Position numbers and translations under genes: made by a program. The notes under the pieces are model-generated. The model worked only from the letters and a program-made list of their open reading frames with translations, did not search any database and was not told where the DNA came from. DNA of 6,099 nucleotides from Clostridiales bacterium UBA8960 (GTDB lineage: Bacteria; Bacillota; Clostridia; Peptostreptococcales; Acidaminobacteraceae). Numbering within the stretch: position 1 is the first letter of the stretch; each line of letters begins with the position of its first letter. Positions 1 to 6,099 of the stretch are shown here, piece by piece. Location: positions 1 through 6,099 of the forward strand of contig DMYC01000265.1 in the NCBI GenBank assembly GCA_003482695.1, in the 5' to 3' direction.

Positions 1-353
1 GTGTTGATGATCAGGATATCGCCTTTTTTAACTTCAACTCTATCCGTGATGTCTTTTGGTGTATAGATGCCGAAATCTTCAGCTTGATCCGATAAATCGA
101 CGACGACGCCAGGTCCACAAAGCTTTTCAAGCTCAAGTGAAGCGATGTCTCTACCCGCTGTATCAAAGTGAAGCGGTCCATCAAGATGTGTTCCAACGTG
201 GTTTGATGTGGTAATAAGTTGACCATTAGCGCCATTTGGAGAAAGTCTTTTAAAGAATTTCACTTGAAGTGGCTCGTATGTTGGCCATGGCGGTGTCAAG
301 TGGCTCGTATTTTGTGTTAAATCATACATTTTAATATTGTTCCAGAAATTCAT
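1..353 (-). CDS. Cyclase-family metal-dependent hydrolase, N-terminal part (gene cut by window edge)
   Basis: The first 117 codons of a gene continuing past the left edge. It starts at ATG 353 (MNFWNNIKMYDLTQ), with AGGAGGA at 358-364 placed well for that start; a second Met at residue 9 has no such site. The sequence HVGTHLDGPLHF at about residues 55-66 matches the HxGTHxDxPxHF metal-binding signature of the cyclase family (Pfam Cyclase; kynurenine formamidase KynB, isatin hydrolase). Known members are cytoplasmic metal-dependent enzymes that hydrolyse N-formyl or cyclic amides. The rest of the active site lies outside the window. It follows the DUF1116 gene by 38 bases on the same strand, so it is probably co-transcribed. 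By inference it opens a ring or cleaves an amide to feed or drain the neighbouring carbamoyltransferase-like complex. Its substrate cannot be read from sequence. The family call is firm; the pathway role is a guess. Confidence 0.9.
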   Translation of the reverse strand, partial: MNFWNNIKMYDLTQNTSHLTPPWPTYEPLQVKFFKRLSPNGANGQLITTSNHVGTHLDGPLHFDTAGRDIASLELEKLCGPGVVVDLSDQAEDFGIYTPKDITDRVEVKKGDILIIN

Positions 354-391
354 AATGTCCTCCTACAATTTTCATCGTTTTATAATATACC

Positions 392-1639
392 CTATTTTTC
401 CATCATATTCACAAAAGCTTCAAGCGCATCTTCAAAACATTTCATCGGTGGTCTTACAAGACCTGCGCCGACTTGACCTACGCCTGCATCTTTATGCGCG
501 ATTCCAGTGTTGATAATCGGTAAAATTTGTGTTTCGATGACTTTTCTGATGTCGATGCCCGTCGGTGTGCCTCTAAAGTTCATGGCAGGCATCTTGTAAG
601 CCTCATTTTCACCTTCCGTGATTTCATACATCATCGTCGTGTAATTAATGGCATCTTGCGGCGTACCACCTACGAACTGAACGATCGCCGGTGCGGTTCC
701 CATTGCGAAGCCACCGATACCGGAAGTTTCAGTGATAACCGAATCGCCGATATCCGGATTTGCATCATCCTTCGTAAAGCCTGGGAAGAAAAGTCCATCG
801 ATGATCGCAGCCGGTCCAGTAAACCACTGTTCACCAAGACCAGAGACGCGGATGCCGAAATCAGTGCCATTTCTCGCCATACCGTAAACGATCGACGAAT
901 TCGGTATACCTTTGAGCGGATCAAGCGCACTCTTTTGTGCAGGCATTGTGAGGTTCAAGAAGAAATGGTCATTTGAGTGCATGAATTTAAGCACTTCCGA
1001 TTTTTCCTCATTTGAATATTCAGTCAACACGATATAAGGCGCAACCTCTCTGATGAAAAGCGACGTACCCGCCTTGTTTCTGTTATGGCCTTCATCGCCC
1101 ATTTGAACCACTTGAGCGATCATCGTCTTAAGATCGATCGGCCCTTTAAGTTCAATTGCAGCCTTTAGTACGGGTGCCAATGTTTTTTCCATCCATCTTA
1201 AACGCGTGATGACTTCCTCTCCATAAGCGCCGTAACGAAGCACTTTGCCGAGACCCTCATTAAGCGTACAATACGCATAGTTTCCAAACGTTTCATTCTT
1301 AATGATAAAAACAGGCATGCTCGCTGTTGTGACACCGGCCATAGGACCAACCGCATCATGGTGGTGACATGAATCAAACGTAATTTCGCCCGACTCGGCA
1401 AGTTTTATAGCTTCTTCTTCATTGCTAGCCAGACCTTCATATATAAGTCCACCGATAATCGCGCCTCTAAGTGGGCCACTCATACGGTCCCAAGTGATTG
1501 GTGGACCAGCGTGTAGAATCGTCTTAGGTGTCATGCCAGGGATATTGTCAAGGGCTACACCGATACCAACAAGTGTTGGTTTTGCTTTTTGAAGCCTTTC
1601 GAGCGCTTCAATATTGGCTTTATTGATAAGTTCTTGCAC
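392..1639 (-). CDS. allG: DUF1116 protein, AllG/YlbE-like subunit of an oxamate carbamoyltransferase-type complex
   Basis: A 415-residue protein, close to the usual family length, apparently complete. It resembles E. coli YlbE (AllG) throughout, by recall. Motifs seen: LHAGPPI (42-48), CHHHDAVGPMAGVTTASMP (91-109), GDEGHNRNKAGTSL (181-194), RNGTDFGIRVSGLG (256-269), NPDIGDSVITETSGIGG (294-310) and INTGIAHKDAGVGQVGAG (376-393). The many glycine-rich turns and the Cys-His-His-His cluster at 91-94 look like parts of an active site. In E. coli this family acts with FdrA and YlbF in oxamate carbamoyltransferase, which releases carbamoyl phosphate from oxalurate. That function is carried over by homology and neighbourhood. 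The protein has no signal peptide or membrane segment and should be cytoplasmic. The start is GTG at 1639, with AGGAG at 1647-1651, eight bases upstream of the start; the ATG at 1645-1647 is out of frame and overlaps that site. The stop is TAG at 392-394. The substrate of this copy may differ from oxalurate. Confidence 0.93.
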   Translation of the reverse strand: MQELINKANIEALERLQKAKPTLVGIGVALDNIPGMTPKTILHAGPPITWDRMSGPLRGAIIGGLIYEGLASNEEEAIKLAESGEITFDSCHHHDAVGPMAGVTTASMPVFIIKNETFGNYAYCTLNEGLGKVLRYGAYGEEVITRLRWMEKTLAPVLKAAIELKGPIDLKTMIAQVVQMGDEGHNRNKAGTSLFIREVAPYIVLTEYSNEEKSEVLKFMHSNDHFFLNLTMPAQKSALDPLKGIPNSSIVYGMARNGTDFGIRVSGLGEQWFTGPAAIIDGLFFPGFTKDDANPDIGDSVITETSGIGGFAMGTAPAIVQFVGGTPQDAINYTTMMYEITEGENEAYKMPAMNFRGTPTGIDIRKVIETQILPIINTGIAHKDAGVGQVGAGLVRPPMKCFEDALEAFVNMMEK

Positions 1640-1652
1640 CAGATCATCTCCT

Positions 1653-1832
1653 CTACTTTTTAATCGTTAATCGTTTGAGCAAATCGAGCATTTTAGGATT
1701 GCCGCCTGCTCTAGGTCTCCAGTTCATTTGAACCACTTCAACATCTTGGGCTTTCAAATCGTCATAAAAAGATTCGAGGCCCATGTTAATGACTTTTAGA
1801 TCTTGTTTAAACAAGTGATTGATTCGATTCAT
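1653..1832 (-). CDS. Small free-standing FdrA C-terminal-domain protein (59 residues)
   Basis: A short gene, ATG at 1832 to TAG at 1653-1655. It begins MNRINHLFKQDLKVINMGLE; the central part has VINMGLESFYDDLKAQ (14-29), then VEVVQMNWRP (31-40) and AGGNPKMLDLLKRL (42-55). This pattern (INxGLxSF, then VxW/WxPxAGGN, then a Leu-rich helix) is, by recall, the C-terminal tail of longer FdrA proteins such as the 555-residue E. coli one. The FdrA protein next door has 513 residues and lacks it. A strong AAAGGAGG site lies in the 16-base gap after the fdrA stop, seven bases before the ATG, so it is translated as its own gene. Its frame differs from fdrA, and no slippery site precedes the fdrA stop. 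Similar small 'FdrA domain' proteins occur in Clostridia (recall). It probably binds the FdrA/DUF1116/DUF2877 complex as a small subunit. Its own function is unknown. Reality of the gene is well supported by its site, packing and homology. Confidence 0.85.
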   Translation of the reverse strand: MNRINHLFKQDLKVINMGLESFYDDLKAQDVEVVQMNWRPRAGGNPKMLDLLKRLTIKK

Positions 1833-1840
1833 CTTAACGC

Positions 1841-1848
1841 CTCCTTTT
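1841..1848 (-). promoter_or_regulatory. Ribosome binding site of the small FdrA-tail gene
   Basis: The minus strand reads AAAAGGAG, extended by G at 1840, directly after the fdrA stop codon (1849-1851) and seven bases before ATG 1832. A strong site in a 16-base gap is the main evidence that the 59-residue frame is translated on its own, and it suggests coupling to termination of fdrA. Confidence 0.75.
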
Positions 1849-3390
1849 TTATCCGATTTCAGCCATCAATTTGCCAGTGAGTCTCACCGCTTGTGCATTG
1901 GATGGCATCACGATGACGCCAACACTTTCAAGATCTGCTTTTGATGCAGCCATATCTTGTGGGTCTTTAGAAGTACCCGTAATGGATGCCACATAAATCA
2001 CTTCATTCTTAAGCGTTTTATTCAGCGTTTGAATCGCCTGAGCGACTTCGCCAGCTGGATTTTCATGCGAGCCGTAACCGATGACGACATCAAGCAGTGC
2101 AACTGCAACCGTGTCATCGATGTCTTTAAGCATGCGCTCCGTGCGTGTGGATGGATCGATCATCGGGTGTGGTCTACCAACCGTGAACTGATCTTCACCG
2201 AGGTCGAGACACGTATGCTTCCCTTTAACATCGAGGTTGTCCATCATGTACTCGGGCTGTAGCGGGATGTTCGAATAAATCGCACCCATGGATGGTCCAA
2301 GGAGCTTCATCGCTTCATCCGCAAGTGTTCCGCCCGTATAAAGGCCTCTGAGGAACTTCTGCTCAGGTTTTAATTTAGCGACAGATGTTTTGACAAGTGC
2401 ATCGATTTCCGCATCAGAAAGCTCAAAACCTAGGAAATCTTCAGGCGCTTTACCATTTGCCAGTGCAACGGCCTTATATGCTGTATCTTCAAGCGTCAAG
2501 CAAGGGACTGCACCAGAATTTCTGATCATCGTCAGATCGCCACCGATAAAATCGACGACCACAGGCTTATCCGTTTCTTTAACTTTTTTCAGTATTTTTT
2601 CTGCAACTTCAGGTGATGGCGGTTTTGAGATCAGTACGATGACTTTCGTCTCCGGATCTGCGATAAGCGCATCCATAGACTGAAGCATCATGAGTCCGCC
2701 AATTTCGGATTTGAGGTCACGTCCACCGGTACCGATGACTTGTGAACATCCTGATCCGAGTTGGTCGATGAGCGTCGACACTTCTTGCGTGCCTGTGCCC
2801 GAAGCACCTATGATGCCGATTGGGCCTCTGCTGACGACGTTTGCAAATGCAAGAGGTATGCCGTTGATAATCGCTGTGCCACAATCCGGCCCCATCATGA
2901 GTAGCCCTTTTTCAACCGCTTTTTCCTTAAGTCTTTTTTCCGCTGCCACAGAGACGTTATCAGAAAAAAGCATGACGTGAATATTTTCATCCAGCAATCT
3001 ATCGACTTCATCTTCTGCGTATTGTCCCGCCACTGAGACGACTGCCATATTTGCGTCAGGGACCATCTCGAGTGCCGCTTTGATCGTCACCGGTCGATAA
3101 ACGCTATCTGTATTTGCTTTTTTCTGTGTCAACAATGTGTTGACCGTTTCCACGACGAGGTCCATCACTTCACTATTTTCCACATCCGCTGCGATGAAGA
3201 AATCGTTTGGTGAAAGTTCGTCCAGTGTTTCACTGCCAAGGGAAAGATTGCCCGCAAGCTCCTTGTTCAGTTCAGTCGCCATACCGACGAGTACTTCCGT
3301 AACACCATCGAGTGCTTTGATTTCCTTCGAAATCAACATCAGTGTTACTGAATCGTAGTAGGCGTTTTTTCTGATTTCATACAAAACCAT
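1849..3390 (-). CDS. fdrA: FdrA family protein, succinyl-CoA synthetase alpha-like subunit (AllF-like)
   Basis: A 513-residue cytoplasmic protein of the FdrA family, which has the CoA-binding and ligase folds of succinyl-CoA synthetase alpha. Seen in order: an N-terminal region with TEVLVGMATELNKE (31-44), MGPDCGTAI (166-174), the glycine-rich loop GPIGIIGASGTGTQEVS (189-205), GTGGRDL (220-226), KPVVVDFIGG (275-284), LRGLYTGGTLADEA (347-360), GRPHPMIDPSTR (405-416), GYGSHENPAGE (438-448) and TGTSKDPQD (471-479). Where succinyl-CoA synthetase alpha carries its phosphorylated histidine (GHAGA), this protein reads RNSGA (290-294), so classic acyl-CoA ligase chemistry is unlikely. In E. coli FdrA (AllF) works with YlbE and YlbF in oxamate carbamoyltransferase; that role is assigned here by homology and clustering. 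Start ATG 3390 has AAAGGAGG at 3397-3404, six bases away. It follows the DUF2877 gene by 17 bases. The usual FdrA tail is absent and is encoded by the small gene at 1653-1832. Many databases label such proteins 'acyl-CoA synthetase FdrA', which probably overstates the function. Confidence 0.93.
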   Translation of the reverse strand: MVLYEIRKNAYYDSVTLMLISKEIKALDGVTEVLVGMATELNKELAGNLSLGSETLDELSPNDFFIAADVENSEVMDLVVETVNTLLTQKKANTDSVYRPVTIKAALEMVPDANMAVVSVAGQYAEDEVDRLLDENIHVMLFSDNVSVAAEKRLKEKAVEKGLLMMGPDCGTAIINGIPLAFANVVSRGPIGIIGASGTGTQEVSTLIDQLGSGCSQVIGTGGRDLKSEIGGLMMLQSMDALIADPETKVIVLISKPPSPEVAEKILKKVKETDKPVVVDFIGGDLTMIRNSGAVPCLTLEDTAYKAVALANGKAPEDFLGFELSDAEIDALVKTSVAKLKPEQKFLRGLYTGGTLADEAMKLLGPSMGAIYSNIPLQPEYMMDNLDVKGKHTCLDLGEDQFTVGRPHPMIDPSTRTERMLKDIDDTVAVALLDVVIGYGSHENPAGEVAQAIQTLNKTLKNEVIYVASITGTSKDPQDMAASKADLESVGVIVMPSNAQAVRLTGKLMAEIG

Positions 3391-3407
3391 TTATTGCCTC
3401 CTTTGTT

Positions 3408-4343
3408 TCAAAGATTGCGTCTAAGCAACAGCATCTGTGCGCAATACACGCCAAGCAGAAAATCCGTGCCCGATGTAGAGCCATTTTTAAGGACTTCATT
3501 TGTTGCATTTTGGATCGTTTGTACCTCACGATCAAACAGTGATTGGATAAGTGCACGATGTGTGGATGCCACACGTCCTTTTGATGCATTTTTGAGCATC
3601 GCCTCACTGACAGTCGTCGTCCGCCCAACGGATGCGGTGAACAAATCTTTGGCAAACTTCTCTACAAGTTTGCTTTGATCGCCCGTGATCGTCTCAAAAT
3701 AGTAAAGCGTCATGACGAGTCCCATGAGAAAATCGTCAGTGGAAGGTGTAAGTCCAGGACCAAAGCCTATGAACCTCGGTAGCAAAGGCAAAACCCCATC
3801 GTAATTTTGACGGTCTATGAGGTCGATGATCGCGATGAAAACCTCTTCGATAAAATCACAGTAGTTATTCGAATCGAGTTTTATGGGTGCATCTGATTCG
3901 GGTACACCATAAATATGGTCCATCGTTGAGATGAGTGGAAGAAGCCCAGCACCTGCACCACCTTCAAGCATGCTCTTTCGAAGCGATAAAACCCTCTCGT
4001 TCATAAGCGCTCTACTGTAAACAAGCCCCTTTGTTTCTGTATCCGGTTGCCACACTGTCATATTGTCAAAAGCGATCTTTAACCGAAGTCTGGGAATTTG
4101 TATCCCGGATGAAGTGAAGATCACTTTGTCGTCCGACACGAGTTTTTTCGTGTCACACCCTGAAAAATTCACCTGTAAACACATCGGTGCAAGGGATTTT
4201 TGCTCTGAAATGATGGTGATCAACTCATCTGAACCGGATAGAACGTTGATCACTTCACTGAAAATGGAATGAATTCGACCTTCAAATCGCTTCTCAAGGT
4301 TTATTAGATCATATAAATCGGATGCGATGGCAATGGCACGCAT
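3408..4343 (-). CDS. allH: DUF2877 protein, AllH/YlbF-like subunit
   Basis: A 311-residue protein with the DUF2877 hallmark GFGPGLTPSTDDFLMG (193-208), which looks like a phosphate- or nucleotide-type loop with an Asp-Asp pair, plus VGRTTTVSEAMLKNASKG (239-256) and a second glycine motif, GSTSGTDFLLGV (288-299), near the C-terminus. The N-terminal half is variable, with no signal peptide or membrane helix. The E. coli homologue YlbF (AllH, about 270 residues by recall) is the third component of the oxamate carbamoyltransferase encoded beside fdrA and ylbE, and adjacency to both homologues here supports the same role. Start ATG 4343 has AAGGAG at 4349-4354; this site overlaps the stop codon of the upstream regulator, so translation of the two is probably coupled. 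The stop is TGA at 3408-3410. Gene order differs from E. coli, where it follows fdrA and ylbE. Its individual contribution to catalysis is not known to me. Confidence 0.9.
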   Translation of the reverse strand: MRAIAIASDLYDLINLEKRFEGRIHSIFSEVINVLSGSDELITIISEQKSLAPMCLQVNFSGCDTKKLVSDDKVIFTSSGIQIPRLRLKIAFDNMTVWQPDTETKGLVYSRALMNERVLSLRKSMLEGGAGAGLLPLISTMDHIYGVPESDAPIKLDSNNYCDFIEEVFIAIIDLIDRQNYDGVLPLLPRFIGFGPGLTPSTDDFLMGLVMTLYYFETITGDQSKLVEKFAKDLFTASVGRTTTVSEAMLKNASKGRVASTHRALIQSLFDREVQTIQNATNEVLKNGSTSGTDFLLGVYCAQMLLLRRNL

Positions 4344-4352
4344 AACGTCTCC

Positions 4353-6050
4353 TTACTTAATGGTGTCCAGGTTGATGACATCCAATATTTTAACTGCGAT
4401 GTGTACGTTAAGTGATACGTTTTGGTCACTTAAGTCGATTTTTCCGATTTCCTTGATCCGCTGCATCCTATAAATAACCGTATTGTAATGGGTGTACATT
4501 TCTTCAGAGACCTTTTTCAGGTTACAACCGCACTTGTAATACATTTTAAGTGTATTGAGAAGTTCTGCGTCTTTTTCACGGTCGTACTTGACGATGTCGC
4601 CAAGCACTTCATTGAAGAACTGCACAAGCTCCGGTTGTACCACCTCATTTGATAAAATGCGGTAGATGCCAAGGTCGTCAAAATGGAGTTGACTTTGAGT
4701 CTGTGTACCCATTTCTAGCTTTTGAATGGACCGCTCCGCTTCCTGTCTGCTTTTATAAAGCATCGCAACCTCGTTGTACGAACGCCCCATGCCAACGAAC
4801 AGTTTGCCTTCGAACCCGTCCAGCTTAGCATAGTTAAGCAGTTCTGTCGTAAACTTTGCCATCTCGAGCTTCACTTGAGCCGGTGTAAGATACGGATCTA
4901 GGCCGAGTAAGAAGATGGCGCGGTCACTTTTGTTGCCGTAGATCAAATCGCCTCTATAAAAGCGGTGCATCTTTTCCACGATGCTGACGAGTTTGGCGCT
5001 TTGTTGCTTGATAATTTGTGCATTGTTCGGCGTCATCCGTGCATCGTATGTCGATTCTTTGATTTTTGCGATCAGAACGCCATACGACTTGCTTTTATTA
5101 AATCCAAAATAGTTCAGTTTCTCTGCGGCTCTAGATCGTTGGTTCTCCTGATCCGATAAGAGCTCTTCGATAAAATCTATCTTGTGCTTGTTTTCATTTT
5201 CATAAATGGATAGTTTCTTGGTGGCGTGCAGTGCGATGAGCGAAGCGGCTGCCTCTATCATGAACAGCGTCTTTTCAGCGATTTTTTTATCGATGTTCCA
5301 GATGATCACGTGTCCATAAATCACATCATCGGAGTATATCGGAATCATAAGTCGCTTGATTTCTTGCCCACCCAGGTCATCGACGAGCTCTTCGATGCCC
5401 TGATTTTTATAAACGCGGCGCAACTTGCCTTTTTGCTTGAGTTGAATCGCTTCCACCAAAGGGACTAATGCGTCCTTCATCGAATCGTCACTGCAGATGA
5501 CATACTCGTTGAACAGTTCTTCGGTAATCGCCACAGGTGCTTCCACAGTCGTGTGGATCATCTCCGCGATTTCTTTGAGGTCACCGCCTCTTAACATGAT
5601 TTCTTTGAGATGGTTGTTGAATCGATCGATCTTAATCAATAAATCTGTTTGATTGTTGACGATGGATGTGAGAATCGAAGTGATCATATCACCAAATGAC
5701 ACATCCAGTGGTACACTGATAATGGGAAAGCCTAATGCATTTGATAATTCGATGACGGAATCCGGCAACTCTTCAATATAGCGCTTCATCTTAATCGCTA
5801 TCCCTCCAACGCCGATTTCGTGCATCACAGGAATCATTTCACCGAGTTTGGCGATATTGTCTTTTATCGAGTACGCTGTGGTGATCAAGAACTCGCCTTC
5901 TTGAAGCCAAGGCATGATGTCCGGAACTTCCATGACATTGACTTTCGTTACTGCGCGGTTTAGGCCTTCATGGCCACTGATGACATGGCAGCCACTAAAA
6001 ACATCGAGTTCAATAATTTCACTTACACGTACGCCAATCTTGTTTTGCAT
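4353..6050 (-). CDS. PucR-family transcriptional regulator
   Basis: A 565-residue regulator if started at ATG 6050. An ATG at 6089 opens the same frame 13 codons earlier, but AGGAGGT (6057-6063) sits seven bases before the 6050 codon and lies inside the longer version, so 6050 is preferred. Domains: an N-terminal PucR ligand-sensing domain (about 6-125; VSEIIELDVFSG, LQEGEFLITTAYS, GVGGIAIK, LPDSVIELSNALGFPIISVP), a middle sensor-like region (about 150-300), a degenerate GGDEF-like region (about 320-455), and a C-terminal helix-turn-helix of the PucR/CdaR type (about 494-555; CNLKKVSEEMYTHYNTVIYR). B. subtilis PucR is the purine-catabolism regulator that names the family, and many members activate genes for use of unusual nitrogen or carbon sources. 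It is the first gene of the block, nine bases before DUF2877, so it probably controls its own operon in response to the substrate or an intermediate. The family call is firm; the ligand is unknown. Confidence 0.93.
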   Translation of the reverse strand: MQNKIGVRVSEIIELDVFSGCHVISGHEGLNRAVTKVNVMEVPDIMPWLQEGEFLITTAYSIKDNIAKLGEMIPVMHEIGVGGIAIKMKRYIEELPDSVIELSNALGFPIISVPLDVSFGDMITSILTSIVNNQTDLLIKIDRFNNHLKEIMLRGGDLKEIAEMIHTTVEAPVAITEELFNEYVICSDDSMKDALVPLVEAIQLKQKGKLRRVYKNQGIEELVDDLGGQEIKRLMIPIYSDDVIYGHVIIWNIDKKIAEKTLFMIEAAASLIALHATKKLSIYENENKHKIDFIEELLSDQENQRSRAAEKLNYFGFNKSKSYGVLIAKIKESTYDARMTPNNAQIIKQQSAKLVSIVEKMHRFYRGDLIYGNKSDRAIFLLGLDPYLTPAQVKLEMAKFTTELLNYAKLDGFEGKLFVGMGRSYNEVAMLYKSRQEAERSIQKLEMGTQTQSQLHFDDLGIYRILSNEVVQPELVQFFNEVLGDIVKYDREKDAELLNTLKMYYKCGCNLKKVSEEMYTHYNTVIYRMQRIKEIGKIDLSDQNVSLNVHIAVKILDVINLDTIK

Positions 6051-6056
6051 CGCCAT

Positions 6057-6063
6057 ACCTCCT
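6057..6063 (-). promoter_or_regulatory. Ribosome binding site that sets the regulator's start
   Basis: The minus strand reads AGGAGGT here, a near-perfect Shine-Dalgarno. It directly abuts the ATG at 6056, which is too close to use, and is seven bases (from GGAGG) before the ATG at 6050, the usual distance. An initiation at 6089 would place this site inside the coding region. It therefore supports a 565-residue product over 578. Confidence 0.8.
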
Positions 6064-6076
6064 AATCCCTCACTAT

Positions 6077-6093
6077 GAATATTCGACATATTC
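6077..6093. promoter_or_regulatory. Inverted repeat upstream of the regulator, possible operator
   Basis: The arms GAATAT and ATATTC flank a five-base centre (TCGAC on the plus strand), forming a 17-base dyad; the left part is also a perfect eight-base palindrome, GAATATTC (6077-6084). It ends 26 bases upstream of the preferred regulator start at 6050. A symmetric AT-rich site in this place would suit a dimeric regulator or an overlap with promoter elements. Such short dyads occur by chance in AT-rich DNA, and the upstream promoter region lies beyond the window, so this is only a candidate. Confidence 0.3.
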
Positions 6094-6099
6094 TGAAAA

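Noticed and set aside
11..235. A 74-codon minus-strand frame at the left end
   Set aside because: It is an out-of-frame shadow of the truncated cyclase-family gene, whose frame (start 353) carries the HVGTHLDGPLHF signature and a good ribosome site.
376..420. AT-rich TATATTATAAAA segment (minus strand) in the 38-base gap before the cyclase gene, as an internal promoter
   Set aside because: A -10-like sequence exists, but the only -35-like match (TTGTGA) is poorly spaced at about 19 bases. AT-rich spacers in this genome give such matches easily, so no promoter is called.
527..976. A 149-codon plus-strand open frame opposite the DUF1116 gene
   Set aside because: It lies wholly antisense to a well-supported conserved gene, has no recognisable family features, and such mirror frames are expected from the codon pattern of the real gene. 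The same applies to the plus-strand frames at 1957-2262, 2390-2683, 2690-2980, 3137-3358, 3394-3678, 4063-4272, 4965-5159 and 5226-5468.
1833..1860. Possible programmed frameshift joining fdrA to the small tail gene
   Set aside because: The A-run lies after the fdrA stop codon and forms part of a strong Shine-Dalgarno; no slippery heptamer precedes the stop. Separate translation explains the arrangement better.
3377..3655. A 92-codon minus-strand frame overlapping the 3' end of the DUF2877 gene
   Set aside because: It is in another frame of the same strand, across the conserved DUF2877 C-terminal motif and the fdrA ribosome site, and shows no family resemblance.

Overview
The window is a tightly packed block of six genes, all transcribed from the minus strand. 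It reads from the right edge to the left edge: a PucR-family regulator, a DUF2877 protein (AllH/YlbF-like), an FdrA protein (AllF-like), a 59-residue protein that resembles the C-terminal tail of longer FdrA proteins, a DUF1116 protein (AllG/YlbE-like), and the first 117 codons of a cyclase-family metal-dependent hydrolase that runs off the left edge. The gaps are 9, 17, 16, 13 and 38 bases, each gene has a recognisable Shine-Dalgarno sequence, and no terminator-like hairpin was seen between genes. This is most simply one operon. It has no stretch over 300 bases without a gene, and I saw no RNA genes, mobile elements or CRISPR.

The organism is probably a Bacillota (Firmicutes) member, likely an anaerobic Clostridia-type bacterium. 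The basis is the strong AGGAGG-type ribosome sites on nearly every gene, the moderate-to-low GC content by eye, the Lys/Ile/Glu-rich proteins, the PucR architecture typical of Gram-positive bacteria, and the separate small FdrA-tail gene. This taxonomic call is an inference.

DUF2877, FdrA and DUF1116 are homologues of the three E. coli proteins YlbF, FdrA and YlbE (AllH, AllF, AllG). Those have been linked to oxamate carbamoyltransferase, which converts oxalurate and phosphate to oxamate and carbamoyl phosphate in anaerobic allantoin use. Carbamate kinase then makes ATP from the carbamoyl phosphate. No carbamate kinase, ureidoglycolate dehydrogenase or allantoinase is visible here, so the substrate of this copy is open. 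The cyclase-family gene is the best clue: a ring-opening amidohydrolase could generate the N-carbamoyl (or related acyl) compound that the transferase then cleaves. The PucR regulator, first in the operon, would sense the pathway's nitrogen source or an intermediate.

The points most worth a second look are the free-standing FdrA tail peptide (1653-1832), the pairing of the AllFGH-like complex with a cyclase-family hydrolase instead of the allantoin genes, the apparent lack of the phospho-histidine of succinyl-CoA synthetase in FdrA, and a dyad just upstream of the likely true start of the regulator.
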